From the NCBI RefSeq assembly GCF_026625725.1, contig NZ_CP113060.1:2424001-2488000 (forward strand): a stretch of 64,000 bases of DNA. The letters are read 5' to 3'. Shown in pieces: positions 8,340 to 17,545 of this stretch. The notes beneath the pieces were generated by a model. The model had not been told where the DNA came from. It made no database searches and was given only the letters and a program-made list of their open reading frames with translations. Source of the DNA: Pseudomonas sp. SL4(2022). GTDB taxonomy: Bacteria; Pseudomonadota; Gammaproteobacteria; Pseudomonadales; Pseudomonadaceae. The translations under genes were made by a program, and so were the position numbers. Position 1 is the stretch's first letter. Every line of letters begins with the position of its first letter.

Positions 8340-10157
8340 TCAGCCCTGCTGCTGGCTGGCGATAAAGGCGCGCCAGCCACCGAAGCTGGTGATATCGCGC
8401 GCGCCATCCAGCGCATAGGGTTCGCAGATAAAGCCTTTGACCCAGCGACCGTCGGCCAGCTGCAGATTGCCGATGCCCAGCGGCGCCGGAATCTCCGCGA
8501 CCAATTCGCCAAAGCGTGCCTGGGGTATATCCCACAGCTCGACGATGATCGCCGCGCCATCGGCGGCCACCCGCGCCAGGCCCGGTTTCGGCGGCACGGT
8601 GCCGGGCAGGGCATACAGGCGATAGGTGGCGGCGCTGGTGGTTTGCTCGACCAGCACGGCGTCGCGGCTGGTCAGCTGGAAATTCAGCGGCATACCGGTC
8701 AGGTGTGCACCGACCACGGCGACGCGCACGCTGCCGGGGGCTGGCGTGCTGCTCGGCGCTTGCTCGGGCAATGCTTTACCCGTGGCACCCAGCGGCAGCT
8801 TGAGCGCTTGCTGCCAGCGTTGACCGAAGGCCGCCAGGGCCTGATCGTGCCAGGCTGGGGCGATCAGGGTGATTCCGGCCGGTAGGCCATCGGCGCGAAA
8901 ACCGGCGGGCAGGGCCAGGGCGGACAAATCGGCGAGGTTGGTGAAGTTGGTGTAGGTGCCGAACTGGCTGTTGAACAGCACGGGCTCTGCGTCCATCTCG
9001 GCCAGCGTGCGCAGGGTCGGCGAGGTTGGTACGACTAGCGCGTCGAAACCGGCCAGCACGTCATTGATCGTCCGGCTCAGTGCTGCGCGAGTGTATTCGG
9101 CCTTGTAGGCATCACCGGCGCTGTACGTGTGACCGTTCTCGACGATGCCGCGCACCACCGGGTTGATATGTGCCGGGTCGACGCCTTCCAGCGCCACGCT
9201 GCGTTCGGCGACCCAGCTGCCGTAATAGAGCTGCTCGGCCAGTTGCTGGAAGGGCGAAAAATCAATCTCTACCAGCTGCACATCCAGCTCGCGCAACGTG
9301 CCCAAGGCCTGCTCAAACACCGCTAGGTTCTGCGTATCGCCAAAGAACTCGGGGTTGCTCGGCACCGCCAGGCGCGGCTTGGCCGGCATGCCGACCTTGG
9401 CGCTATTGGGGTTCTTGCGGCTGTAGGGATCGGCTGCGTCATAGCCGCCGGCGATCTGCGCCACGCTCAGGGCATCGCTGACGGTCAGGGCAAACACCGA
9501 GATGCAATCGAGGGTCTTGCAGGCCGGTACCAGACCGCTATTGGACAGCCAGCCTTTGCTCGGCTTGAGCCCGACAATATTGTTGAAACCGGCCGGCACG
9601 CGGCCCGAGCCGGCGGTGTCGGTGCCCAGCGAGAAGGGCACCAGGCCGCGCGCGACCACGCTGGCCGAACCGGAGCTGGACCCGCCGCTGACGTAATCCG
9701 GGTTGCAACTATTGGGCACCGCGCCATAGGGCGAGCGGGTGCCGACCAGTCCGGTGGCGAACTGGTCGAGGTTGGTTTTGCCGATTAGGATGGCGCCGGC
9801 GGCGCGCAGCTTGGCCACCACCGTGGCGTCGGCGGCAGCGCTGTAGGCGAACTCCGGGCAGGCGGCGGTGGTGGGCCAGCCGGCGGCGTCGATATTGTCT
9901 TTGATGGCGAATGGCACGCCGTACAGCGGCAGCTTGCTTAGCTCGCCGTTGGCCGCGTCGAGCAGCGCTGACAAAGCATCGAGTTGGCTGTTGAGCTGAG
10001 CTTCGCTGGCCAGGGTGATCCAGGCATTGTCCTTTGTGCTCAGTGCGAGGCGCAGGCTATGCAGCAGTTCGGCGGGCGATTGGCTGTCGCGGTAGGCCTG
10101 TTGCCAATCGTTCAGGGTGAAGGCGTGGGGGGCGTTGGCCATGCGCTGAAATTCCAT
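8340..10157 (-). CDS. atzF: Allophanate hydrolase
   Basis: This 605-residue amidase-signature enzyme converts allophanate to ammonia and CO2, the second step of the ATP-dependent urea amidolyase route. The catalytic Lys86 (FAIKDN), cis-Ser near 160 (VSGGSSSG) and nucleophile Ser184 (TAGSGRVPAG) are all visible. The C-terminal 130 residues (from VRVAVVGAHLTGMPLNFQLT) are the extra domain that distinguishes allophanate hydrolases from simple amidases. No urea carboxylase gene is adjacent. An in-frame ATG at 10142 (MANAPHAF) is an alternative start. The gene lies directly upstream of the urea transporter block. Confidence 0.92.
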   Translation of the reverse strand: MEFQRMANAPHAFTLNDWQQAYRDSQSPAELLHSLRLALSTKDNAWITLASEAQLNSQLDALSALLDAANGELSKLPLYGVPFAIKDNIDAAGWPTTAACPEFAYSAAADATVVAKLRAAGAILIGKTNLDQFATGLVGTRSPYGAVPNSCNPDYVSGGSSSGSASVVARGLVPFSLGTDTAGSGRVPAGFNNIVGLKPSKGWLSNSGLVPACKTLDCISVFALTVSDALSVAQIAGGYDAADPYSRKNPNSAKVGMPAKPRLAVPSNPEFFGDTQNLAVFEQALGTLRELDVQLVEIDFSPFQQLAEQLYYGSWVAERSVALEGVDPAHINPVVRGIVENGHTYSAGDAYKAEYTRAALSRTINDVLAGFDALVVPTSPTLRTLAEMDAEPVLFNSQFGTYTNFTNLADLSALALPAGFRADGLPAGITLIAPAWHDQALAAFGQRWQQALKLPLGATGKALPEQAPSSTPAPGSVRVAVVGAHLTGMPLNFQLTSRDAVLVEQTTSAATYRLYALPGTVPPKPGLARVAADGAAIIVELWDIPQARFGELVAEIPAPLGIGNLQLADGRWVKGFICEPYALDGARDITSFGGWRAFIASQQQG

Positions 10158-10373
10158 CTTGTATCCAAGAGATGGAATGCCTAGAGCAATGTCGGTGCCA
10201 GTTAATAGAAGTTATTTATTTTCAAGTGGTTAAGTGTTTTTAAGGGCGTGGGGTGATGGTTCTGATCGGCGTTATGCACCGCCGTAGGGCTGCATTGCAT
10301 GCCGATGGTGCGAGGGGGGCGCCTGTAATTCGGATGCAATCCAGGACTTAGCGTGCTGATGGCATTAACCGCT

Positions 10374-10394
10374 CCCTGATTTTATCCGGGCTAC
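10374..10394 (-). repeat. REP element, reverse orientation
   Basis: Read on the minus strand the sequence is GTAGCCCGGATAAAATCAGG, which matches the GTAGCCCGGAT start of other REP copies in this window but has a decayed second arm. Confidence 0.5.
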
Positions 10395-10440
10395 GGCCTG
10401 ACTTTATGGGCGGCAGCGTTCGGCAGTCGTAGCCGTCACG

Positions 10441-10464
10441 GTGGACGAAAAGGGCGTCGTCCAC
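10441..10464. repeat. Perfect hairpin GTGGACGA / TCGTCCAC
   Basis: Eight-base perfect arms enclose an 8-base loop, located between two REP-like sequences. It is similar in style to the GGTGGAT hairpins at 15461-15532. It may be part of a composite REP cluster. Confidence 0.5.
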
Positions 10465-10493
10465 TACGGCGGCAGTCAGGGTTTTGCTTAGTC

Positions 10494-10526
10494 GTAGCCT
10501 GGATTAGCCGGAGGCGTAATCCGGGG
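10494..10526 (+). repeat. REP element, forward orientation
   Basis: GTAGCCTGGATTAGCC... followed by GGCGTAATCCGGGG has the conserved GTAGCC start and paired GGATTA/TAATCC arms of Pseudomonas REP sequences. It sits 45 bases downstream (in minus-strand sense) of the marC-like gene. Confidence 0.6.
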
Positions 10527-10571
10527 TTCGCTGCAGGCTCGTATCAGGCTTCACTAATCCAGCCGGGGGCA

Positions 10572-11168
10572 TCAGAGCGCGAGGTAGTTCTTAACCCCGG
10601 TAAAGATGATCTGCGCGGCCAGTGCACAGACGAACAGCCCCATCAAACGACTGACAATCTGCAAGCCCTGATCGCCGAGCAGGCGTTCGAACTGGTTGGA
10701 CATATACAGCACCACGCCCACCGTCAGGCTGGCCAGGGCGATGCCCAGCACGGCGATGGCCTTGTCGCCCCAGTCCGGCTGGCTGGCGCCCATTAGCAGT
10801 AGCGCGCCGATGGTGCCGGGGCCGACGGTGAGCGGGATGGTCAGCGGCACGATGGTCACGTCCTGCTGCACGTTGTCGCTCTGCACCGCCGATTTGCCCT
10901 GGGCCATGCCGAGGGCCGAGATAAACAGCACGCTACCGGCACCAATGCGGAAGGCGTCGATGGTGATGCCGAACAGGGTAAAGATATGCTTGCCGAACAG
11001 GTACAGCAGTACGCTGGCGATCAGCACACCGAGGGCGACTTTCCAGGCCAGGCGCTTGCGCTCCTTGACCGTGTAGCCACGGCTTAGGCCGATAAAACAC
11101 GACAGCACGAAGAACGGGCTATAGAGCACCAGCAGTTTCAAATACAGGCTGAACAGCGCGGACGCCAT
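10572..11168 (-). CDS. MarC-family integral membrane protein
   Basis: The 198-residue protein has six hydrophobic helices and the family features FFVLSCFIGLSRGYTVKERKR near the start and PLTIPLTVGPGTIGALLLMG in the middle. MarC/YchE proteins are inner-membrane proteins of unknown transport function; an antibiotic-resistance role once proposed for MarC has not held up. It is monocistronic here, between retS and the REP cluster, on the same strand. Confidence 0.9.
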   Translation of the reverse strand: MASALFSLYLKLLVLYSPFFVLSCFIGLSRGYTVKERKRLAWKVALGVLIASVLLYLFGKHIFTLFGITIDAFRIGAGSVLFISALGMAQGKSAVQSDNVQQDVTIVPLTIPLTVGPGTIGALLLMGASQPDWGDKAIAVLGIALASLTVGVVLYMSNQFERLLGDQGLQIVSRLMGLFVCALAAQIIFTGVKNYLAL

Positions 11169-11239
11169 GGAAAGGACTCGTCTCGATAAAGAAGGGTGGC
11201 AGGGTAAGCGTGTATCGGTTGCCGGGCAATCAACCCTGC

Positions 11240-14020
11240 TCAGGAAGGCAGGGCGTCGCGCTGGCGACGGATTTCCCGTTCGGCGACCCAGTGTTCGATC
11301 AGCTCACGCAGTTGCGACATCTCCACCGGCTTGGACATGTGCCCGTCCATGCCAGCCTGGCGCGCGCGTTCTTTATGCTCATTGAGGATATGCGCGGTGA
11401 GTGCCACCACCGGAGTACGTGGGCGTTGCTCGGCCGCTTCCCAGGCGCGTAACTGCTCGGTGGCGGAGAAACCGTCAAGTACCGGCATTTCGCAGTCCAT
11501 CAGCACCAGATCGTATTGCTGGGCTTTCATCGCACTGAGGGCTTCTTCGCCGTTGCTGGCCGTTTCGGGCTGCAGGTTGAGTTTGCCCAGCATGCCGCGG
11601 ATCACCTTGGTGGAGATGGTGTTGTCCTCTGCCACCAGAATGCGGAAATCGCCGGGCACATTCAGCGGCGTGCTCTGTGGCGCCGGGCTGAACATCGGCG
11701 AGTTGCCTTTGCCGCGCTGTGCCAGTTCATCGGCCAGGGTGGTTTTCAGGGTGTAGCCGGCCACGGGCTTGGCCAGGATGCGTTTGATCCCGGCGTTACG
11801 CGCGATGATCTTGCTCGGCGCATTGCTGATGCCAGTGAGCATGATTACCAGAATGTCGTGGTTGAGGTTGGCGTCTTCCTTGATCCGCGCGGCCAGCTGC
11901 ATGCCGGTCATACCGGGCATGTCCTGATCAAGTAGCACGGCATCGAAGTATTCACGCAGGTGCGCCTTGGTGCGCAGCAGGGCCATGGCCTCCTTGCCTG
12001 ACGGCACCGCACTGACTTGCATGCCCCAGGCGCTGCATTGCTGCACCAGCACCTTGCGACAGGTGTCGTTGTCGTCCACCACCAGCAGACGCGCACCTTG
12101 CAGCGAGGCATCGAGGTCGGCGGTGGGCTGCTCCAGGCGCGAGGCGTCCAGCGGCAGGGTGAGCCACAGGGTCGAGCCTTGGCTGCCGCCGCTTTGGATG
12201 CCGAATTCGCCTTCCATCAGGCGCACCAATTGGCGGGCGATGATCAGGCCGAGGCGGCCGCCGAGTTTGCTGGCGGCAAGGAAGTCCTTGCTGTGCAGCT
12301 CGGCATTCAGCAGCGCATCCCGCTCGCTGGCGTCCAGCGGTTTGCCGCTGTCCTGCACGGCGATGCGCAGGCGTGGCTGCTCGCCGGTGGTGTCGAGGGC
12401 TACCACCAGGAGAATTTCGCCTTCATCAGTCTGCTTGAAGGCATTGTCCAGCAAGCTCAGCAGGGTCTGGCGCAGACGTGTGGGATCGCCGCTGATCACC
12501 CGCGGCACTTGCGGCTGCATAAAGCTGATCAGCTCGACCTTCTGCTGCTCGGCCTTGGCGCGGAAGATATCCAGGCAGTCTTCGATCAGTGCGTTGAGGT
12601 CAAACTGCACGTCATCCAGCTCGATCTGCCCGGACTCCAGCTTGGAGATATCGAGGATTTCGTTAATCAGGGTGAGCAGTTCATTGCCCGAGCTGTGGAT
12701 GGTCTGTACGTAGTCGCGCTGCTTGGCCGACAGCGGGGTGCCGAGCAGCAGCTCGGTCATGCCTAGCACGCCATTCATCGGGGTGCGAATTTCATGGCTG
12801 ATCTTGGCGAGAAATTCCGCTTTGGCCTTCAGCTCGGCGGAGCTGGCCGCCAGGGCGCGGCTGGTGCTGAAATGATCCTGCATGATGCGGCGCTGTCGCT
12901 CGCTCAGCGCCATGCTGAGGATAAAGCCGCTGACGGTGGTGGTGGCGAGCAGGCCGTAGGCGATCCACTCACTCTGTACCGCCCAGTAGCCGAACAGGAT
13001 TGGCAGAGCGCAGATAAAGGCTGCACAAAACAGCAGCACCGCCAGGCTGAACAGTCGTGCGGGTTGATAACCGTGGCGCCAATGAGTCAGGGCGACAATT
13101 AGGATGCTCAGGCCCGCGACCCCGTTGAGCAGATAGACCAGCTGGTTGAACTGCAAGCTGGTGGCGATCAGCAGGATGACGCACACCAGGCTGATCACCA
13201 CCACTTCAGCGGTCAGCACATGGTTGAGCGGCGTACGCGGGCAAACCTTGTGGAAGAAGCTGGCGGTAAAGCACAGGGCGCAGAGTGCGGCCAGCAGCAT
13301 CGACAGGTTGGCGATCTGCGGCTGCAGGCTTTGCCACTCATCCAGCCATGGTGTGCTGACTCCCAACAGACTGACGACTGCCACCAGTTGGCAAACCTGA
13401 GTGGCGGCCAGCCAGAGTCCGCTGACGGCACGGGTATAGAGGAACCGTACCAGGTTATAGGCCACCAGCATGCCCAGGCAGCCAAGCAGCAGGCCGAACA
13501 ACAAGGGCCGATTATCATCGGCTGCCATGGACTGCGCACTTTGTAGGGTAATGCTGGGTCGCAGAGCATGTTCTGAAGCCAGGCGCAGGTAGATGTCCAG
13601 CGGCTGGTCGGTCCTGGGCAGCGGCAGAAGGAAGTCACGGCTAGCCAGAGGGCGGCTGGAAAACGGCAGGTTATTGCCCGTGTGTGCCTGCTCAATCAGT
13701 TCATCACCCTGTACGACATACAGATCGAGGTAGGCCAGGTAGGGGGCAAAGACCCGTAGCATCTGCGCATCGGTGTTGGCCGAGAGCCGATGATGAAGCC
13801 ATAGAGCACTGGAACCGCCTGGCGTATACAGCTGGGTCAGGTCAGTGGGGAGGAACTGGGATTTACGCGCAGGGCTGCGAATATCATTGAATTGCAGTTC
13901 GGCGTTTGAATCAGTGAGGCGCGACCAGGAAGCCTGTGGCTCTGCCTGAACTGACGCCAGGGTAAGCGTCATCAGCAGTGTGCTGAGCAGCAGGTAGGTG
14001 GCAATCCTCAGCCGGCGCAC
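11240..14020 (-). CDS. retS: Hybrid sensor kinase RetS
   Basis: The 926-residue protein has a signal segment (1-26), a periplasmic 7TMR-DISMED2 sensor (about 35-160), seven transmembrane helices (about 172-375), a HisKA dimerisation helix with H409 ([10 protein letters not shown]), an ATPase domain whose G1 box reads DSGKPLD, and two receiver domains (LLVVDDN...LLDQDMPG and ILVAEDN...LMDCEMP). This order is that of RetS, which binds and blocks GacS and so switches Pseudomonas from attached to motile, virulent growth. The position next to purD matches PAO1 from memory. The start is GTG with AAGGGA 7 bases upstream. Confidence 0.9.
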   Translation of the reverse strand: MRRLRIATYLLLSTLLMTLTLASVQAEPQASWSRLTDSNAELQFNDIRSPARKSQFLPTDLTQLYTPGGSSALWLHHRLSANTDAQMLRVFAPYLAYLDLYVVQGDELIEQAHTGNNLPFSSRPLASRDFLLPLPRTDQPLDIYLRLASEHALRPSITLQSAQSMAADDNRPLLFGLLLGCLGMLVAYNLVRFLYTRAVSGLWLAATQVCQLVAVVSLLGVSTPWLDEWQSLQPQIANLSMLLAALCALCFTASFFHKVCPRTPLNHVLTAEVVVISLVCVILLIATSLQFNQLVYLLNGVAGLSILIVALTHWRHGYQPARLFSLAVLLFCAAFICALPILFGYWAVQSEWIAYGLLATTTVSGFILSMALSERQRRIMQDHFSTSRALAASSAELKAKAEFLAKISHEIRTPMNGVLGMTELLLGTPLSAKQRDYVQTIHSSGNELLTLINEILDISKLESGQIELDDVQFDLNALIEDCLDIFRAKAEQQKVELISFMQPQVPRVISGDPTRLRQTLLSLLDNAFKQTDEGEILLVVALDTTGEQPRLRIAVQDSGKPLDASERDALLNAELHSKDFLAASKLGGRLGLIIARQLVRLMEGEFGIQSGGSQGSTLWLTLPLDASRLEQPTADLDASLQGARLLVVDDNDTCRKVLVQQCSAWGMQVSAVPSGKEAMALLRTKAHLREYFDAVLLDQDMPGMTGMQLAARIKEDANLNHDILVIMLTGISNAPSKIIARNAGIKRILAKPVAGYTLKTTLADELAQRGKGNSPMFSPAPQSTPLNVPGDFRILVAEDNTISTKVIRGMLGKLNLQPETASNGEEALSAMKAQQYDLVLMDCEMPVLDGFSATEQLRAWEAAEQRPRTPVVALTAHILNEHKERARQAGMDGHMSKPVEMSQLRELIEHWVAEREIRRQRDALPS

Positions 14021-14081
14021 AGTGAAGTCCCTTCAAAAATAAGTGGTCGGATTATAGCCAAGCTGTTCGCGAGGGAAATAT

Positions 14082-14111
14082 GACAAAGGTGGCCAATTGG
14101 CCACCTTTGTC
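14082..14111. terminator. Perfect 30-base palindrome after purD
   Basis: GACAAAGGTGGCCAA is followed at once by its exact complement, giving a 15-bp stem. It lies between the purD stop and the retS start. The flanking T tract is weak on both strands (GTGTTTT on plus), but it is the only terminator candidate isolating retS from the purine genes. Confidence 0.75.
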
Positions 14112-14133
14112 GTGTTTTACCTATTATTTACCT

Positions 14134-15423
14134 TCACTTCTCCCCGCGTTCGCGGGCGATGGCGCGGTAACCGATATCAGTGCGGTAGAAACTGCCGCTC
14201 CAGCGAATTTTCTCGGTCAGGCGATAAGCCTGTTGTTGGGCTTCCTCAACCGTACGACCGATGGCGGTGGCGCACAATACGCGGCCACCTGCGGTGACGA
14301 TCTGGCCATCCTTCAGTGCGGTTCCCGCATGGAACACTTTGCCTTCCAATTGCGCGGCAGCATCCAGGCCTTCGATCACATCGCCCTTGGCGTAATCGGC
14401 CGGGTAGCCGCCCGCAGCGATTACCACGCCGACGGTCGGGCGCGGGTCCCAGGTGGCTTCGACCTTGTCCAGCGCCTTGGCCAGTGCGGCTTCGACCAGC
14501 AGCACCAGAGAGCTTTCCAGGCGGCACATGATCGGCTGGGTTTCCGGGTCGCCGAAGCGGCAGTTGAACTCAATGACCTTGGGCTTGCCAGCCTTGTCGA
14601 TCATCAGCCCGGCGTAGAGGAAGCCGGTGTAGACGTTGCCTTCGCTGGCCATGCCGCGCACGGTCGGGTAGATCACTTCGTCCATTACGCGCTGGTGCAC
14701 GTCGGCGGTGACCACCGGGGCTGGCGAGTAAGCGCCCATGCCGCCGGTGTTGGGGCCGGTATCGGCGTCACCGACGCGCTTGTGGTCCTGGCTGGTGGCC
14801 ATCGGTAGCACGTTCTCGCCGTCGACCATGACGATGAACGAAGCTTCTTCTCCGTCCAGAAACTCTTCAATGACCACGCGCGAACCGGCGTCCCCGAAAG
14901 CGTTGCCAGCGAGCATGTCGCGTACGGCGTCTTCGGCTTCGGTCAGGGTCATGGCGACGATCACGCCTTTGCCCGCAGCCAGGCCGTCAGCCTTGATCAC
15001 GATCGGCGCGCCTTTCTCGCGCAAGTAGGCCAGGGCCGGCTCGACTTCGGTGAAGTTCTGGTAGTCGGCGGTAGGGATCGCGTGGCGGGCGAGGAAGTCC
15101 TTGGTAAAGGCCTTGGAACCTTCCAGCTGGGCGGCGGCGGCGGTAGGGCCGAAGATATCCAGCTTACGCGAGCGGAACAGATCAACCACGCCCTTCACCA
15201 GCGGCGCTTCCGGGCCGACGATGGTCAGCTGCACATTCTTTTCGGCGAAGTCAGCCAGCTGCTCAATGGCCAGCACGTCGATATTCACGTTCTCGCACTT
15301 GGGTTCGACGGCGGTGCCGGCGTTGCCGGGGGCGACGAAGACTTTCGTGACGCGCTTGTCTTGTGCCACTTTCCAGGCCAGGGCGTGTTCACGACCGCCG
15401 CTGCCGATGATCAATACGTTCAT
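14134..15423 (-). CDS. purD: Phosphoribosylamine-glycine ligase
   Basis: PurD catalyses the second step of purine synthesis, joining glycine to phosphoribosylamine with ATP. The 429 residues show the N-terminal MNVLIIGSGGREHALAWK, the ATP-grasp core (IVIKADGLAAGKGVIVA; GDPETQPIM) and the expected length. The ATG has GGGAG 6 bases upstream. It follows purH on the same strand, but a 119-base gap with twin hairpins separates them, so expression may be uneven. Confidence 0.98.
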   Translation of the reverse strand: MNVLIIGSGGREHALAWKVAQDKRVTKVFVAPGNAGTAVEPKCENVNIDVLAIEQLADFAEKNVQLTIVGPEAPLVKGVVDLFRSRKLDIFGPTAAAAQLEGSKAFTKDFLARHAIPTADYQNFTEVEPALAYLREKGAPIVIKADGLAAGKGVIVAMTLTEAEDAVRDMLAGNAFGDAGSRVVIEEFLDGEEASFIVMVDGENVLPMATSQDHKRVGDADTGPNTGGMGAYSPAPVVTADVHQRVMDEVIYPTVRGMASEGNVYTGFLYAGLMIDKAGKPKVIEFNCRFGDPETQPIMCRLESSLVLLVEAALAKALDKVEATWDPRPTVGVVIAAGGYPADYAKGDVIEGLDAAAQLEGKVFHAGTALKDGQIVTAGGRVLCATAIGRTVEEAQQQAYRLTEKIRWSGSFYRTDIGYRAIARERGEK

Positions 15424-15460
15424 GTTGCTCTCCCAGTGGAGGCGGGCGTTGAGCCCGTTT

Positions 15461-15532
15461 GGTGGATAAGCAAAACGTTATCCACCCTACGAAATGGGTG
15501 CTGCGTAGGGTGGATGGCCGCAGCCATCCACC
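15461..15532. repeat. Twin GGTGGAT hairpins in the purH-purD gap
   Basis: Two hairpins share the same arm start. The first is GGTGGATAA/TTATCCACC (15461-15486) and the second GGTGGATGG/CCATCCACC (15509-15532). Between them CCCTAC (15485-15490) and GTAGGG (15505-15510) can also pair. The whole block is a self-complementary repeat of a kind distinct from the REP family. Confidence 0.75.
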
Positions 15533-15542
15533 GTTCCATCAA

Positions 15543-17150
15543 TCAGTGACGGAAATGACGCATGCCGGTGAACACCATGGCAATGCCCGCTTCGTCGGCC
15601 GCGGCAATCACTTCCGCATCGCGCATCGAGCCGCCTGGCTGGATCACCGCGGTGATGCCATTGGCCGCCGCGTTGTCCAGGCCGTCGCGGAACGGGAAGA
15701 AGGCGTCGGACGCCATCACCGAACCGGCAACCTGCAGGCCGGCGTGTTCGGCCTTGATCGCGGCAATGCGCGCAGAGTTGACGCGGCTCATCTGGCCGGC
15801 ACCGACACCAATGGTCTGGCGGCCCTTGGCATAGACAATGGCGTTGGATTTGACGAACTTGGCCACTTTCCAGGCGAAGATCAGGTCATGAATTTCCTGC
15901 TCGCTTGGTGCGCGCTGGGTGACGATCTTCAGGTCTTCGGCCTTGATCATGCCGATGTCGCGGCTCTGCACCAGCAGGCCACCGTTGACGCGTTTGAAGT
16001 CCCAACCGGCGCTGCGCTCGGCCGGCCATTCGCCGCATTCGAGCAGGCGTACGTTGGCTTTGGCGGCGACTACGGCACGGGCTTCTGCACTGATTTTCGG
16101 CGCGATGATTACTTCGACAAACTGGCGCTCGACGATGGCTTTCGCAGTCTCGCCGTCCAGCTCGCGGTTAAAGGCGATGATGCCGCCGAACGCCGACTCG
16201 GTGTCAGTGGCGTAGGCCAGTTCATAGGCCTGGCGGATGCCGCCTTCGCTGTCCAAAGCCACGGCCACGCCGCATGGGTTGGCGTGCTTGACGATCACGC
16301 AGGCTGGCTTGACGAAGCTCTTCACGCATTCCAGCGCGGCGTCGGTGTCGGCGACGTTGTTGAACGACAGCTCCTTGCCTTGCAGCTGAATGGCGCTGGC
16401 CACGCTGGCTTCACCCTTCTGCGCTTCCACGTAGAACGCCGCGCTCTGGTGCGGGTTCTCGCCGTAGCGCATTTCCTGAGCCTTGATGAACTGGCTGTTG
16501 AAGGTGCGCGGAAAGGCGCCGCGGTCTTCGGTGGACAGGGTGTCGCGGCTCTGGTCGATGGTGCCCAGGTAGTTGGCGATCATGCCGTCGTAGGCAGCGG
16601 TGTGCTCGAAGGCTTTCAGGGCCAGGTCGAAACGCTGGGCGTAGCTCAGGCCGCCAGCTTTGAGGCTTTCGACGATGCCGGCGTAGTCGCCTGCATTGAC
16701 CACGATGGCCACGTCTTTGTGGTTCTTCGCGGCGGAGCGGACCATGGTCGGGCCGCCGATGTCGATGTTCTCGATGGCGTCGGCCAGGTCACAGCCCGGC
16801 TTGGCCACGGTGGCGGCGAAGGGGTAGAGGTTGACCGCGACCAGGTCGATCGGCTTGATGCCATGCTGCTCCATCACCGCGCCGTCGAGGGCGCGGCGGC
16901 CGAGGATGCCGCCGTGGATCTTCGGGTGCAGGGTCTTGACGCGACCGTCCATCATTTCCGGGAAACCGGTGTAGTCGGCCACTTCCACGGCAGCGATGCC
17001 GTTATCCTTGAGCAGCTTGTAAGTGCCGCCGGTGGAGAGAATTTCCACATTCAGGGCGACGAGCTCGCGGGCAAACTCGAGGATGCCGGTCTTGTCGGAA
17101 ACACTGATCAAGGCGCGGCGAACGGGGAGGCGGGTGGTCTGGTCGGTCAT
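15543..17150 (-). CDS. purH: Bifunctional AICAR transformylase / IMP cyclohydrolase
   Basis: PurH performs the last two steps to IMP. The 535-residue product begins [20 protein letters not shown]; the N-terminal 200 residues are the MGS-like cyclohydrolase fold ([16 protein letters not shown]) and the remainder is the AICAR formyltransferase ([25 protein letters not shown]). The ATG at 17150 has GGA 7 bases upstream and gives the usual N-terminus; an ATG four codons earlier is less likely. It lies downstream of fis, past a good terminator. Confidence 0.98.
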   Translation of the reverse strand: MTDQTTRLPVRRALISVSDKTGILEFARELVALNVEILSTGGTYKLLKDNGIAAVEVADYTGFPEMMDGRVKTLHPKIHGGILGRRALDGAVMEQHGIKPIDLVAVNLYPFAATVAKPGCDLADAIENIDIGGPTMVRSAAKNHKDVAIVVNAGDYAGIVESLKAGGLSYAQRFDLALKAFEHTAAYDGMIANYLGTIDQSRDTLSTEDRGAFPRTFNSQFIKAQEMRYGENPHQSAAFYVEAQKGEASVASAIQLQGKELSFNNVADTDAALECVKSFVKPACVIVKHANPCGVAVALDSEGGIRQAYELAYATDTESAFGGIIAFNRELDGETAKAIVERQFVEVIIAPKISAEARAVVAAKANVRLLECGEWPAERSAGWDFKRVNGGLLVQSRDIGMIKAEDLKIVTQRAPSEQEIHDLIFAWKVAKFVKSNAIVYAKGRQTIGVGAGQMSRVNSARIAAIKAEHAGLQVAGSVMASDAFFPFRDGLDNAAANGITAVIQPGGSMRDAEVIAAADEAGIAMVFTGMRHFRH

Positions 17151-17180
17151 TTCAGAATCCATCAGAGCAGGGATATCAGC

Positions 17181-17211
17181 AAAAAAGGCGGCTCATGTGG
17201 GCCGCCCTTTT
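17181..17211 (-). terminator. Rho-independent terminator after fis
   Basis: Arms GGCGGC and GCCGCC with an 8-base loop are followed on the minus strand by TTTTTT (the AAAAAA at 17181-17186). A run of A precedes the stem, so this is a classical intrinsic terminator for the dusB-fis transcript, 14 bases beyond the fis stop. Confidence 0.9.
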
Positions 17212-17224
17212 CGGGAATTCGGGA

Positions 17225-17545
17225 TTACAGCAGGTCGTATTGCTTGAGCTTCTTGCGCAGGGTGCCGCGATTCAGGCCGAGCAGCTCGGAGGCCTTGGTC
17301 TGGTTGCCCTTGACGTAGTTCATCACGGTTTCCAGCAACGGTGCCTCGACTTCGGTGAGCACCAGGTTGTAAACGTCACTGACGTCTGCGCCCTCAAGAT
17401 GGGCGAAATAATTGTGCAGGGCCTTCTCAACGCTGCCGCGCAGGGTTTGCCCCTCTTCGCTTGGCGTATTGAGATGCTGCTTCAAGCTGCTGTTGTCACT
17501 CACGGGAGCCATTTCACTTCCTAAAGTCTCAGTCAACATCGTCAT
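17225..17545 (-). CDS. fis: Nucleoid-associated DNA-binding protein Fis
   Basis: Fis bends DNA and adjusts transcription with growth rate. The 106 residues end with the family's helix-turn-helix (GNQTKASELLGLNRGTLRKK, then LKQYDLL). The gene overlaps dusB by 4 bases (ATGA), the same dusB-fis coupling seen in many gamma-proteobacteria. A second ATG two codons downstream is an alternative start. Confidence 0.97.
   Translation of the reverse strand: MTMLTETLGSEMAPVSDNSSLKQHLNTPSEEGQTLRGSVEKALHNYFAHLEGADVSDVYNLVLTEVEAPLLETVMNYVKGNQTKASELLGLNRGTLRKKLKQYDLL

Larger units (their letters stand above)
10158..10571. other. Non-coding gap with REP-like palindromes
   Basis: I see no convincing gene in this 414-base gap. 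The part next to atzF is AT-richer (TTATTTATTTTCAAG) and probably holds its promoter. The rest contains a degenerate REP near 10330-10352, a REP in reverse orientation at 10374-10394, a perfect 8-bp hairpin at 10441-10464 and a forward REP at 10494-10526. Confidence 0.6.

Noticed and set aside
15459..17318. 619-codon open frame on the plus strand over purH
   Set aside because: It is the antisense shadow of purH in GC-rich DNA; the translation has no family pattern and lacks a ribosome site.
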